Shown here: positions 33,931 to 43,857 of the stretch, piece by piece
How positions within the stretch are numbered: position 1 is the stretch's first letter
Layout: the number at the start of each line of letters is the position of its first letter
Assembly (NCBI RefSeq): GCF_004362405.1
Contig: NZ_SNXE01000005.1
Span: 140,000 to 203,999, forward strand
Direction: 5' to 3'
Length of the DNA stretch: 64,000 bases
From: Roseateles asaccharophilus
Lineage (GTDB): Bacteria > Pseudomonadota > Gammaproteobacteria > Burkholderiales > Burkholderiaceae_C
Program-made: the position numbers and the translations under genes
Notes under the pieces: model-generated
Databases searched by the model: none
What the model was told of the DNA's origin: nothing
What the model saw: the letters and a program-made list of their open reading frames with translations, nothing else

Positions 33931-36318
33931 TCAGCGCTTGAAGAGGTCGAGGATGCTCTTCTTTTCCTCGGGGCTGGCTTCCTTGGGCAAGCTTGCCTCG
34001 TTGTTCAGGCTGCGCACGCCCTCGTTGCCCGCGTACTCGTCGTAGTACCACTCGCCGTTGAGCTGGACCACGCCCTCGGGCGCGGCGTACTCGGCCACCG
34101 GCACATTGCGCAGGGCGTAGCTCATGTACTCGATCCACACCGGCAGGGACAGGCCACCGCCGGTCTCCCGGCTGCCCAGCTTGCGCGGCTGGTCGTAGCC
34201 AATCCAGACCACGGCCACCACCTCGCGCTGGTAGCCGGCAAACCAGGCGTCCATGGAGTCGTTGGTGGTGCCGGTCTTGCCGTACAGGTCCGGGCGCTTG
34301 AGCGTGGATTGGGCGCGGGCCGCGGTGCCGCTGCGCGTGACCTCCTGCAGCAGCTGGCTCATCAGGAAGGCGTTACGGGGCTCAATGACCTGCGGGGTGT
34401 CCTCGGCGCTGAGCGCGGGTGCCTCGTACAGCAGTCGGCCTTTGTCGTCGGTCAGCTTGGCAATCAGCCGGGGTGTCAGCAGGTGACCGCCGTTGGCGAA
34501 GACGGCGTAGCCCTGGGCCATCAGCATGGGGGTCACGGAACCGGCGCCGAGCGCCATGGTCAGATAGGCCGGGTGCTTCTCGGCCTCGAAGCCAAAGCGG
34601 CCCACCCAGTCCTGCGCGAAATGCACGCCGGTGGACTGCAGCACCCGGATCGAGACCATGTTCTTGGACTTGGCCAGGGCCTTGCGCAGGGGCATGGGGC
34701 CGTCGAAGGTGCCGTCGTAGTTCTTGGGCTCCCAGGGCTGGCTGCCCGTGGTGCTGGCATCGAAGAACAAGGGGGCATCATTGACCACGGTGCTGGGCGT
34801 GAAGCCTTTTTCAAGCGCCGCCGAGTAGATGAAGGGCTTGAAGGCTGAGCCGGGCTGACGCCAGGCCTGGGTCACGTGGTTGAACTTGTTCTTGGCGTAG
34901 TCGAAGCCGCCCACCATGGCGCGCACATTGCCGTTGCGCGGGTCCAGCGAGACAAAGGCCCCCTCGACCTCGGGCAGCTGGGTGATGGTCCAGAAGGGCT
35001 TGTTGCCCCCGGTCTGCAGCACGCGGATCACCGCACCCCGGCGTATGCGGGTCTTGGGGTTACCCTTGTCGCTCAGGCCCGAGGTGGCGGGCTTGAGGCC
35101 CTCGCCCGTGATCTCGATGCTGTCACCGTTCTGAAGCGCGGCCACCACCTTCTTGGGCTCGGCCGAGAGCACCACGGCGGGCAGCAATTCGTCATTGGCA
35201 GGATGGTCGGACAGGGCCTCGGCCACGCGCGCATCCAGGTCGGCGGGGTCGGCCGGCAGGTCCACAAAGGCCTCGGGGCCGCGATAGACCTGGCGGCGCT
35301 CGTAGTCCATGATGCCGCGGCGCAGGGCGCGGTAGGCGCTCATCTGCTCGTCGGCACGTACGGTCAGGTAGACATTGAGGCCGCGGCTGTAGGTGTCTTC
35401 GCCGTACTGGTTGAAGATCATCTGGCGGGCGAGTTCGGCCACATACTCCGCGTGGGTGGTGTTCTCGCTCATCTGCGGCCGGTAGCGCAGCTTCTGGGCC
35501 TTGGCCTCCAGATGCTGTTCCTCGCTGATGAAGCCGTTTTCCAGCATGCGGTCGATGATGTGGCGCTGACGCACCGTGGCCCGCCGCGGATTGCTGATGG
35601 GGTTGTAGGCGGAAGGGGCCTTGGGCAGTCCGGCCAGCATGGCGGCCTCGGCGATGCTGATGTCCTTGAGCTGCTTGCCGAAGTAGACCTCGCTGGCTGC
35701 TGCGAAGCCGTAGGCGCGGTGACCCAGGAAGATCTGGTTCATATAGATTTCCAGAATCTTGTCCTTGGGCAGGGCGTTCTCGATCTTCAGCGCCAGCAGG
35801 ATCTCGTAGATCTTGCGTACAAAGGTCTTCTCACTGCTCAGGTAGAAATTGCGCGCGACCTGCATGGTGATGGTGGAGGCGCCCTGGCTGCGGGAGTCGC
35901 TGACATTGGCCAGCCCGGCGCGGATCACGCCCAGGTAGTCCACGCCGCCATGCTGGTAGAAGCGGGCATCCTCAATGGCCAGCACCGCGTCCTTCATGAC
36001 CTTGGGGATCTCCTGCACCGGCAGGTAGTTGCGGCGCTCCTCGCCAAACTCGCCCAGCAGTGTGCCCTCGGCCGAGAGCACGCGCAGCGGCAGCTTGGGG
36101 CGATAGTCGGTCAGGCCCTGGATGTCGGGGAGGTTGGGGTAGGCCATGGCCAGGCCCAGGCCGACCAGGATCAGCACCGCCGTGGCACCGGCGACCGCCA
36201 GCCCCAGCAGCCAAGCCAGGCTTCGCCCCAGGAAGCTCAGGGCAGGGTGGGCGGTGTGGGAGGGGTGCTCAGACTCAGACGAAGCGCGCTGAGGGGTCTT
36301 TTTCTTGGGGTCGCTCAT
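33931..36318 (-). CDS. mrcA: penicillin-binding protein 1A (bifunctional glycosyltransferase/transpeptidase)
   Basis: Class A PBP that polymerises glycan strands and cross-links peptides. The 795-residue protein has a Lys-rich cytoplasmic tail and one membrane anchor at about residues 33-58. The GT51 domain (about 75-250) has the catalytic Glu in AIEDARFYQHGGVD. An OB-like insert follows (about 320-420). The transpeptidase has Ser in PGSAFKPF, SKN, and KTG in YGKTGTTND. A GGAGG lies immediately upstream of ATG 36318. It is divergent from the pilM operon, a conserved neighbourhood in beta- and gammaproteobacteria. Confidence 0.96.
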   Translation of the reverse strand: MSDPKKKTPQRASSESEHPSHTAHPALSFLGRSLAWLLGLAVAGATAVLILVGLGLAMAYPNLPDIQGLTDYRPKLPLRVLSAEGTLLGEFGEERRNYLPVQEIPKVMKDAVLAIEDARFYQHGGVDYLGVIRAGLANVSDSRSQGASTITMQVARNFYLSSEKTFVRKIYEILLALKIENALPKDKILEIYMNQIFLGHRAYGFAAASEVYFGKQLKDISIAEAAMLAGLPKAPSAYNPISNPRRATVRQRHIIDRMLENGFISEEQHLEAKAQKLRYRPQMSENTTHAEYVAELARQMIFNQYGEDTYSRGLNVYLTVRADEQMSAYRALRRGIMDYERRQVYRGPEAFVDLPADPADLDARVAEALSDHPANDELLPAVVLSAEPKKVVAALQNGDSIEITGEGLKPATSGLSDKGNPKTRIRRGAVIRVLQTGGNKPFWTITQLPEVEGAFVSLDPRNGNVRAMVGGFDYAKNKFNHVTQAWRQPGSAFKPFIYSAALEKGFTPSTVVNDAPLFFDASTTGSQPWEPKNYDGTFDGPMPLRKALAKSKNMVSIRVLQSTGVHFAQDWVGRFGFEAEKHPAYLTMALGAGSVTPMLMAQGYAVFANGGHLLTPRLIAKLTDDKGRLLYEAPALSAEDTPQVIEPRNAFLMSQLLQEVTRSGTAARAQSTLKRPDLYGKTGTTNDSMDAWFAGYQREVVAVVWIGYDQPRKLGSRETGGGLSLPVWIEYMSYALRNVPVAEYAAPEGVVQLNGEWYYDEYAGNEGVRSLNNEASLPKEASPEEKKSILDLFKR

Positions 36319-36522
36319 GGGCCTCCGGATGGCTGGCGGCGATTATAGGAAGGCCCACCATCGGATTCGTGCCGAGCGTGAATACGTCACCAGGCGGGGG
36401 GCCAAGGATTCAAGTCCGGGCAAACAGGCTGTTTTTTCCGGCTTTCAATTCGCGCCCAGCGTGTATGGTTCGCAACGTGGTGTTACCTGCTGTGGCGGGA
36501 AAGCCTCGGGCCGTCAAGGGCT

Positions 36523-36551
36523 TTGCTGCTAGCATTCAAGTAACTTATTAA
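36523..36551 (+). promoter_or_regulatory. candidate sigma-70 promoter for pilMNOPQ
   Basis: TTGCTG (36523-36528) and TATTAA (36546-36551) are spaced exactly 17 bp, about 54 bases before the pilM ATG. This is the only AT-rich stretch in the 287-bp mrcA-pilM gap. A GGGGGA precedes the pilM start. Confidence 0.5.
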
Positions 36552-36605
36552 TAGTCATCGGCACTCCTAAAGCGTGTTGGGGCCGGATTTGGGGGAACAA
36601 GCGTC

Positions 36606-37685
36606 ATGGGATTTCTTGACGTGCTGTTGGGTCGCAAGCATCCGCCCATGATTGGCCTGGATATCAGTTCGTCCAGCGTCAAGCTGGTGGAGCTGAGCCA
36701 GAGTGCCAGCGGCGAGATGGTGCTGGAGCGTTTCGCGTCCGAGCCGTTTGAGCGTGGCTGGATCACGGACGGCCAGATTGAGAAGTTCGACGAGGTGGCC
36801 GATGCGGTGCGTCGTGTGGTGGCCCGCAGCGGCACCCGCACCCGCGACGCCGTGCTCGCCATGCCCCAGTCCGCCGTGATCACCAAGAAGATCATGCTGC
36901 CCGCCGGGCTGCGCGAGGAAGAGCTGGAGATCCAGGTCGAGGCCGAGGCCAACCAGTACATCCCCTTCTCGCTGGACGAGGTGAGTCTGGACTTCTGCGT
37001 CATCGGGCCGAGCCCGACCTCGGTCGGTGATGTCGAGGTGCTGATTGCCGCCTCGCGCAAGGACAAGGTGCAGGATCGCCAGGGCTTGGCCGAAGCGGCC
37101 GGCCTGCGTCCCGCGGTGCTAGACATCGAGTCGCATGCCTCCCGCATGGCCATGGGCCGCCTGATCGCCAACCTGCCCGGCGAGGGCAAGGACGCGCTGG
37201 TGGCCCTGTTCGAGATTGGTGCCGACACCACCAGCCTCAAGGTGCTGCGCGATGACGAGATGCTGTACGACCGCGATCAGGCCTTCGGCGGCTCCCAGCT
37301 GACCCAGCTGATCTCGCGCCAGTATGGTTTCTCCTTCGAGGAGGCCGAGCAGAAGAAACTGTCCGGCGATCTGCCGGAGGACTTCGAGACCGCGGTGCTG
37401 AATCCCTTTGTGGACAGCCTGTCCCAGGAAATCGGGCGCGCTCTGCAGTATTTCTTCACCAGCACCCCGCACCACAAGGTGCATTACGTGATGCTGGCCG
37501 GCGGCACGGCCACGCTCAATGGCTTGAAGGAGCGCGTGACCGAGCTCACGGGCTTTGCCTGCATGGTGGCCAATCCTTTTGAGAACATGGCCCTGGGCTC
37601 CGCGGTGCGCGAGGCCAAGCTGCGCCGCGAGGCGCCCGCCTACCTGACCGCCTGCGGTTTGGCGATGCGGAGGTTCTTCCAGTGA
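36606..37685 (+). CDS. pilM: type IV pilus assembly protein PilM
   Basis: Cytoplasmic actin-like protein that binds the PilN N-terminus and links the inner-membrane alignment complex to the pilus motor. The 359-residue protein has ASKHA-type elements: GLDISSSSVKLVEL near the start, FEIGADTTSLKVL, and AGGTATLNGLKE near the end. A four-base GTGA overlap joins it to pilN. First gene of the pilMNOPQ operon. Confidence 0.96.
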   Translation: MGFLDVLLGRKHPPMIGLDISSSSVKLVELSQSASGEMVLERFASEPFERGWITDGQIEKFDEVADAVRRVVARSGTRTRDAVLAMPQSAVITKKIMLPAGLREEELEIQVEAEANQYIPFSLDEVSLDFCVIGPSPTSVGDVEVLIAASRKDKVQDRQGLAEAAGLRPAVLDIESHASRMAMGRLIANLPGEGKDALVALFEIGADTTSLKVLRDDEMLYDRDQAFGGSQLTQLISRQYGFSFEEAEQKKLSGDLPEDFETAVLNPFVDSLSQEIGRALQYFFTSTPHHKVHYVMLAGGTATLNGLKERVTELTGFACMVANPFENMALGSAVREAKLRREAPAYLTACGLAMRRFFQ

Positions 37686-38290
37686 TTCTGATCAACCTGC
37701 TTCCCCACCGGGAAGAAAAGCGCAAGCGCCGCAAGCAGGCCTTCTTTGTCGGCATGGGCATGGCGGCCCTGGCGGGTGCGGGCGTCGTGGGCGCGATCTG
37801 GATGTTGCTGATTCACCTCACCGATGAGCAGATCGCGCGCAACCAGTATCTGGGCACCGAGATTGCCCGTCTGGAACTGCAGATCAAGGACATTGCCAAT
37901 CTGCGTTCGGAAATCGAAGCCCTGAAGTCGCGCCAGCGTGCGGTTGAGGATCTTCAGACCGATCGCAACACGCCCGTGCATCTGCTCAACGATCTTGCCC
38001 GCCATACGCCCGAGGGCATCTACCTGACCAGCATCCGTCAAGCTGACAAGGTGGTCACGCTCACCGGCATCGCGCAAACCAATGAGCGCGTCTCGGAGCT
38101 TCTGCGCAATACCGCCAACAGTTCCGAGTGGCTGGAGAAGCCCGAGCTGGTGGAGATCAAGCTGGCCAATCTGAGCACCAACAGCCGCGTGCGGCAGCGG
38201 CTGTTCGAATTTTCCATGCGTGTTTCGATCAAGGCGCAGCAGCCCGAGGCGCGCGAAGGCGCCGCGAGCGCGCCCAAGAAGCCGACCTGA
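37682..38290 (+). CDS. pilN: type IV pilus assembly protein PilN
   Basis: Bitopic inner-membrane protein. The 202-residue protein starts with the PilM-binding motif ILINLLPHREEKR, followed by a membrane segment (about 20-44), a coiled coil and a ferredoxin-like periplasmic domain. The start is GTG 37682, overlapping the pilM stop. pilO follows after 12 bp. Confidence 0.95.
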   Translation: MILINLLPHREEKRKRRKQAFFVGMGMAALAGAGVVGAIWMLLIHLTDEQIARNQYLGTEIARLELQIKDIANLRSEIEALKSRQRAVEDLQTDRNTPVHLLNDLARHTPEGIYLTSIRQADKVVTLTGIAQTNERVSELLRNTANSSEWLEKPELVEIKLANLSTNSRVRQRLFEFSMRVSIKAQQPEAREGAASAPKKPT

Positions 38291-38302
38291 TCCGGATCTG
38301 CC

Positions 38303-39001
38303 ATGGCGAGCAAAAAACTCCCCTCTATCAATATCGACCTGAACGCCTTGTTCGAGGACGCGGCCGATCAGTTTCGCGGCCTCAATCCCAACGAGCCGGG
38401 GCAATGGCCTTTGCTGCCTCGTCTGGCCGCCTTTGCGGCCGTGGTGGTGGCGGTGGTGGCGGTGGGCTGGTTCCTGCTGCTGTCCGATGTGCAGACCAAC
38501 CTCGACGCCGAGCGCGGTCGCGAGCCGGCGCTAAAGGAAGATTTCCGCAACAAGCTGGCTCAGGCCATCAACCTGCCCGAGCTGCGCAAGCAGAAGAGTC
38601 AGGTCGAGGAATATGTGACCCAGCTCGAGAAGCAGCTGCCCGGCAAGGCCGAGATGGATGCCCTGCTGTCGGACATCAACCAGGCCGGGCTGGGGCGCGG
38701 TCTGCAGTTCGAGTTGTTCAGGCCGGGCCAGATCGTGGTCAAGGACTATTACGCCGAGCTGCCGATTGCCCTGCGCGTGTCCGGCAGCTACCACGATGTC
38801 GGTGCGTTCACGGCCGATGTGTCCAATCTCTCGCGCATCGTGACCCTGCACAACCTGAGCGTGGTGGCGCCCACGGGACGCGATGCCGACAGCGGCCATC
38901 TGAGCATGGAGGCCACGGCCCGGACCTACCGCTATCTTGATCCCACCGAAGTGGCTGAACAGAAGCGAGCGGCCGCCAAGGCCAAGGGGGCCAAGCCATG
39001 A
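38303..39001 (+). CDS. pilO: type IV pilus assembly protein PilO
   Basis: Inner-membrane partner of PilN. The 232-residue protein has a membrane segment at about residues 34-55, a coiled coil (about 60-120) and a C-terminal ferredoxin-like domain with the RVSGSYHDVGAFTADVSNLSR-type region. It overlaps pilP by 4 bp (ATGA). Confidence 0.95.
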   Translation: MASKKLPSINIDLNALFEDAADQFRGLNPNEPGQWPLLPRLAAFAAVVVAVVAVGWFLLLSDVQTNLDAERGREPALKEDFRNKLAQAINLPELRKQKSQVEEYVTQLEKQLPGKAEMDALLSDINQAGLGRGLQFELFRPGQIVVKDYYAELPIALRVSGSYHDVGAFTADVSNLSRIVTLHNLSVVAPTGRDADSGHLSMEATARTYRYLDPTEVAEQKRAAAKAKGAKP

Positions 39002-39543
39002 GCGCGCGATCGATGATGAGCCGCCGTGCACGTCTGGCCTTGTTGGCCCTGCCCATAGTGCTGACGGCTTGTTCTTCCGAGATGGGAGAGCTTCAGGAGT
39101 GGATGGAGCAGCAGCGCCGCGAGGTTCGGCCCTCCATCAAGCCCCTGGTGCCCCCCACCAAGTTTCTCCCCGAGGCTTACATCGCCGAGCCCTTGGTCGA
39201 GCCCTTCAGCACCGAGAAGCTCAGCGTGGCCGTACGCCAGGATGCTGGCAAGACGAGCGCCTTGCTGAAGGCTGAGACCGCCCGTCGGCGGGAGCCGCTT
39301 GAGGCCTACCCGCTGGACAGCATGCGCATGGTGGGCAGCATCACGCGCCAAGGTCGCCGATACGCCCTGCTGCGCGTGGTGGACCTCTTGCATCAGGTGA
39401 AGGTAGGCGACTATATGGGCGAGAACTTTGGTCGTGTGACTCAGATCACCGAGACCGAAGTGAGCTTGCGAGAAGTCGTCCAGGATGCGGCGGGCGAGTG
39501 GGTTGAACGTGTCAACACGCTCACGCTGCGGGAGACGGACTGA
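38998..39543 (+). CDS. pilP: type IV pilus assembly lipoprotein PilP
   Basis: Inner-membrane lipoprotein that links PilN/PilO to the PilQ secretin. The 181-residue protein has a lipobox near residue 24 (PIVLTAC). A linker follows, and the C-terminal HR-like domain has PLDSMRMVGSITRQGRRYAL, VKVGDYMG and GRVTQITE. Its stop overlaps the pilQ ATG by one base. Confidence 0.95.
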   Translation: MSARSMMSRRARLALLALPIVLTACSSEMGELQEWMEQQRREVRPSIKPLVPPTKFLPEAYIAEPLVEPFSTEKLSVAVRQDAGKTSALLKAETARRREPLEAYPLDSMRMVGSITRQGRRYALLRVVDLLHQVKVGDYMGENFGRVTQITETEVSLREVVQDAAGEWVERVNTLTLRETD

Positions 39544-41735
39544 TGAAGAATTTCCAGGAGACCTTCAGCATGAGTCAGTGGCGCCGTCAGGCGGGAAACT
39601 TGGCATGGGCCCTTGGCCTGTGCGTCATGATGCCTTTGCAGGCGCTGGCGCAGAACGCCATCCGCGCCATTAACACCGTGCAGCAGGCGGGGGCGGAGGT
39701 GGTTCGCATCGAGCTGACCCAGCCGCTGACCGAGCTGCCGCGTGGCTTCACGGTCCAGACGCCGCCGCGCATTGCGCTGGACCTGCCCGGCGTCAGCAAT
39801 GCGCTGGGGCGCAATCTGGTCGAGATCAACCAGGGCAATCTGCGTTCGGCCAATGTGGCCCAGGCGGGCGAGCGCACGCGCCTGGTGCTCAATCTGCGTC
39901 AACCTTCGGGCTACCGCGCCGAGTTGCAGGACAACGCGCTGGTCATCGTGCTGGATGCCGCGCCCGCCATTGCGGCCCCGGCCGCGTCTGCGACGCAAGA
40001 GCCGCTGCACTTTGCGCAGAGCCTGAACGCCCAGCCCCAGACTTTGCAGGACATCGATTTCCGCCGCGGCAATGATGGGGCCGGACGTGTGATCGTGAAC
40101 CTGCCCAGCAATCAGGTCGGTGTGGACATCCAGCAGCAGGGCAAGAACCTGGTGGTGGAGTTCCTGCGTTCACAGCTTCCCGAGCGCCTGCGCCGCAAGC
40201 TTGATGTGGCCGACTTCGGCACCCCGGTTCAAAGCGTGTCCACCACCCAGAACGGTGATCGCGTGCGCATGCTGGTGGAGCCGCGCGGCAACTGGGAGCA
40301 CAGCGCCTACCAGAGTGACAACCAGTTCGTCCTGGAAGTGCGGCCGCAGAAGGTGGACCCCAACAAGCTCACGCAGGGGCCGGGCTACGCCGGCGACAAG
40401 CTGAGCCTGAACTTCCAGAACATCGAGGTGCGCGCCCTCCTGCAGGTGATTGCCGACTTCACCAACTTCAATGTGGTGACCAGTGACTCCGTCGTGGGCA
40501 GTGTCACGCTGCGCCTGAAGGACGTGCCCTGGGACCAGGCCCTGGACATCATCATGCAGGCCAAGGGCCTGGGCCTGAAGAAGTCCGGCAATGTGCTCTG
40601 GATTGCGCCCAAGGACGAGTTGGCTGCCAAGGAAAAGCTGGATCTGGAGTCCAAGGCTCAGATCGCCAATCTGGAGCCCATGCGCACCCAGTCCATCCAG
40701 CTGAACTACACCCGGGCCGAGGAAGTGGCCAAGGGCCTGACCGGTCAGTCGTCCGGCCAGGGTGGCGGCAGCGGCGGGCAGAACAGTTCGCGCATCCTCT
40801 CGCCGCGTGGCAGCCTGATTTACGAAAGCCGTACCAACCAGCTCTTCGTCACCGACATCCCCTCCAAGCTGGAGGAGATCATGGCCATGATCGCCAAGAT
40901 CGACGTGCCGGTGCGCCAGGTGCTGATCGAGGCGCGCATCGTCGAAGCCGATGACCGCTTCGGTCGTGCGCTAGGCATCAAGCTGGGTGCTCAGGATCTG
41001 CGCGGTTTGCAGGGCGGCATTCCGGGCTACAACCTCGGTGGCAACAACTACGTGACCATTGGCGGCAACCAGAGCGCTGTGGGGGCGCAGACCAACCAGG
41101 GCGTGGCGCAGAACTTCGCCAACAGCAACTTCGTCAATCTGCCAGCCAATGTGTCCTCGGACGCCTTCGGTGGTGCGAACGCCGCCAATTTTGCGCTCTC
41201 GCTGTTCAGTGCCACGGCCAACCGCTTCCTGAATCTGGAGCTGTCCGCGCTTGAAGCCGATGGCAAGGGCAAGATCGTCTCCAGCCCGCGCGTGGTGACG
41301 GCCGACCAGGTCAAGGCCCTGATCGAGCAGGGCGAGGAGCTGCCCTATCAGGTCGCCACCGCCAGCGGTGCCACCTCCATCCAGTTCCGCAAGGCCAACC
41401 TCAAGCTCGAGGTCACGCCCCAGATCACGCCCGAGGGCAATGTGATCCTGAATGTGGATGTGAACAAGGACAGCCGCGGTACCCTGACCCCGCAGGGCTA
41501 TGCCATCAACACCAAGCATGTGCAGACGCAGGTGCTGGTGGAGAACGGCGGCACCGTGGTCATCGGCGGCATCTTCACGCTGACCGAACGCGACGATATT
41601 TCCATGGTGCCGGTGATTGGCAATGTGCCGGTGCTGGGCAATCTGTTCAAGAACAAGACCCGCATCTCGAGCAAGACCGAGCTGCTGATCTTCCTCACCC
41701 CCAAGGTCGTGACCGAGCGGGTGGTGGCGCGTTGA
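39543..41735 (+). CDS. pilQ: type IV pilus secretin PilQ
   Basis: Outer-membrane channel through which the pilus exits. The 730-residue protein has a signal peptide ending MPLQALAQ, two AMIN domains (about 40-125 and 155-265) that bind peptidoglycan, an STN/N0 domain (about 295-350), an N1 domain and the secretin core ending in VPVLGNLFKNKTR. Two starts are plausible: 39543 (GGGAG upstream, overlaps pilP) and 39570 (AGGAG upstream, shorter n-region). No terminator follows before the lipoprotein gene. Confidence 0.96.
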   Translation: MKNFQETFSMSQWRRQAGNLAWALGLCVMMPLQALAQNAIRAINTVQQAGAEVVRIELTQPLTELPRGFTVQTPPRIALDLPGVSNALGRNLVEINQGNLRSANVAQAGERTRLVLNLRQPSGYRAELQDNALVIVLDAAPAIAAPAASATQEPLHFAQSLNAQPQTLQDIDFRRGNDGAGRVIVNLPSNQVGVDIQQQGKNLVVEFLRSQLPERLRRKLDVADFGTPVQSVSTTQNGDRVRMLVEPRGNWEHSAYQSDNQFVLEVRPQKVDPNKLTQGPGYAGDKLSLNFQNIEVRALLQVIADFTNFNVVTSDSVVGSVTLRLKDVPWDQALDIIMQAKGLGLKKSGNVLWIAPKDELAAKEKLDLESKAQIANLEPMRTQSIQLNYTRAEEVAKGLTGQSSGQGGGSGGQNSSRILSPRGSLIYESRTNQLFVTDIPSKLEEIMAMIAKIDVPVRQVLIEARIVEADDRFGRALGIKLGAQDLRGLQGGIPGYNLGGNNYVTIGGNQSAVGAQTNQGVAQNFANSNFVNLPANVSSDAFGGANAANFALSLFSATANRFLNLELSALEADGKGKIVSSPRVVTADQVKALIEQGEELPYQVATASGATSIQFRKANLKLEVTPQITPEGNVILNVDVNKDSRGTLTPQGYAINTKHVQTQVLVENGGTVVIGGIFTLTERDDISMVPVIGNVPVLGNLFKNKTRISSKTELLIFLTPKVVTERVVAR

Positions 41736-41820
41736 ACCGCGGCGCTTGCTGAATTGAATTGAGGGAGAGACCGCGCAGCAGCCCCAGGCATGGCAGCGCG
41801 GCACGCAAGGAGTTTTCACG

Positions 41821-43857
41821 ATGAGTGGTTTCTGGAACACAAAGCTTGCTGCCGCCAGAGCCGGCGCTGCGCTGGCCTTGGTGGCACTGCTGAGCGCCTG
41901 TGGCGGTGGCGGTGGTGATGCGGGCACGCCGGTGGTGGGGCCCGAGACAGGTGCTGGGGTTGCTGTTGCCGCATTGGCTGTTGCAACCAACGTTGCCACC
42001 TTGCCCAATGACGGCACGGCGACCGCAACGATCACGGTGACGGCCCTGGATGCCAAGAATGCGGCGATCAAGGGCGCAACCGTCAGCTTGTCGATCGCTC
42101 CGGACAGCAGTGGCGTGCCGGGAACCATCAGCCCGGGCTCTGGCGTAACCGACGAAAAGGGTGAGTTGAAGGCCACGCTTGGGATTGGCGATAACAAGAC
42201 CAAGCGCGCCATCACGGTGACGGCCACTTCGGGCGGCATCAGCAAGACGGCGACGGTGACGGTGGTGGATTCCACGACGGCGCCGCCGGTCGCAGCGGAT
42301 GCCAGCGTGTCCCTGAGCAAGACCAGTGTCCAGAACACGGGCACTGACTTTGTCGAGGTGACGGTCGCCGCCTTGGACGAGGCTCGCAACACCATCGCGA
42401 ACATGCCGGTGAAGTTCCGCATGGAGGACCCGTCCAACACGGCCTTCGTGGAAACGCCGCCGACGGTCACCGACGCCAAGGGCCAGGCCAAGGCCACGGT
42501 GAAGATCGGCAATGACCGCAACAATCGTGTGATTGCCGTGGTGGCCGAGGTCGGTGCGCTGACCCGCAAGGCCTCGTTCAGCGTGACGGGGGCGAAGCTG
42601 AGCGCCTCCCCGCGCCAGAACACTCTGACGGTGGGCCAACCCGGCTCCATCGAGTACAGCTTGGTTGATGCAGCTGGATCCGCCATCAACGATGCGACTA
42701 TCACCGTTTCCGGACCTGCGGGTGCGAGCGGCAGCGGCAAGACCGTGGATGGTAAGTACGTCTATTCCTACACCGCAGCCGGAGCCGGTCCGACCGTGAT
42801 CAAGGCTACCGCCGCGGGCGGAGTCAGTGTGGACAGCGTGATTCAGATCGGTGCCGCCGTGTCCGATGTGCCGGCCGGCACGACGATTGATTCGGCCACC
42901 TTCACGGCCTCACCTGTGGTGGTCCGCGTGAATCAGGTTGGCAGCACGGCCAATCGGGCTGAGCTGCGCCTGCTCTTCCGCACGGCCAACAATCAGCCCA
43001 TCCCGAATGTGCGTGTTCGCCTGGGTCTGGGCAGCAACGCCTCCGGCACCGATGGAACTATCTCTACGACTACGCCTGCGAACGATGTGATCATCGCCGA
43101 CGCTCAGGGCGTGGCCACCAGCAGCTTCATCCCCGGACAGCTGTCCAGCCCGACCGGCGGCGTCAAGATCTTTGCATGCTTTGGCAAGACTGACGCGGTG
43201 GAACAGATTGCTGCCTGCCCGGCTGACCGTCTGCGTGAAGTTGCCCTGACGGTGGTGCAGGAGGCGGTGTCGGTCTCCATTGGTACGAACGGAACTCTGA
43301 TCGTCAATCCGAACACCTATGCCCAGGACTTTGTGGCCTTGGTGGTGGATGCCGCCGGCAACCCCCAGCGCGATGTTCAGCTGGCCGCCGTGATCGACTT
43401 GCCCACTTATCAAAAGGGCTTCTGGACACGCCCTGGCAACAAGTGGATTCCGACCTTTACCGCTCAGTGCGCCAACGAGGACAACTCCCTGGGTGGCTAT
43501 CGCAACAACACGATTGAAGCGGGTGAGGACGCCAATGGCAACGCTCAGCTGGACCCTCGCAAGTCCGATGTCACCGTGACCTTTGTGGGTTCGTCCAAGA
43601 CCGATGCCAATGGCCAGGCCGTGTTGCGCATTGAATATGCTCAGAGCACCGGGAGCTGGGTGGAGTACTCCTTGCGGGTCAGCGCGACCACGGTCGTCAG
43701 CCCGCCTGCATGGTGGGGGCGTCAAGTCATCTCGGGTGCCTTGTCCGGTGCGGCTCAGTATCTGGAAGTCCCGGCGTCGGCTGTGTCTTCCGAAGCCAAG
43801 CCGCCCTTCCAGCAGAGCCCCTACGGCCAGATCGCCAGCTGCAGCAACCCGAACTGA
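41821..43857 (+). CDS. Ig-like (Big_1-type) domain lipoprotein inside the pil-aro operon
   Basis: Not assignable to a named family. The 678-residue protein has a lipobox (VALLSAC, Cys27) followed by CGGGGG, then tandem Ig-like beta domains of the Big_1/invasin type at about residues 45-150, 155-260 and 265-345. Their signatures are TATITVTALDAKNAAIKGA, VTDEKGELKATL and VTDAKGQAKATV. A C-terminal region with further Cys residues (KIFACFG, AACPADR, AQCANED, ASCSNPN) follows. AAGGAG precedes ATG 41821. Its stop overlaps the aroK start (TGATGA), so aroK is translationally coupled to it. It may be a surface or periplasmic adhesin or stalk protein connected with the pilus; this is inference from position. 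Confidence 0.75.
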   Translation: MSGFWNTKLAAARAGAALALVALLSACGGGGGDAGTPVVGPETGAGVAVAALAVATNVATLPNDGTATATITVTALDAKNAAIKGATVSLSIAPDSSGVPGTISPGSGVTDEKGELKATLGIGDNKTKRAITVTATSGGISKTATVTVVDSTTAPPVAADASVSLSKTSVQNTGTDFVEVTVAALDEARNTIANMPVKFRMEDPSNTAFVETPPTVTDAKGQAKATVKIGNDRNNRVIAVVAEVGALTRKASFSVTGAKLSASPRQNTLTVGQPGSIEYSLVDAAGSAINDATITVSGPAGASGSGKTVDGKYVYSYTAAGAGPTVIKATAAGGVSVDSVIQIGAAVSDVPAGTTIDSATFTASPVVVRVNQVGSTANRAELRLLFRTANNQPIPNVRVRLGLGSNASGTDGTISTTTPANDVIIADAQGVATSSFIPGQLSSPTGGVKIFACFGKTDAVEQIAACPADRLREVALTVVQEAVSVSIGTNGTLIVNPNTYAQDFVALVVDAAGNPQRDVQLAAVIDLPTYQKGFWTRPGNKWIPTFTAQCANEDNSLGGYRNNTIEAGEDANGNAQLDPRKSDVTVTFVGSSKTDANGQAVLRIEYAQSTGSWVEYSLRVSATTVVSPPAWWGRQVISGALSGAAQYLEVPASAVSSEAKPPFQQSPYGQIASCSNPN

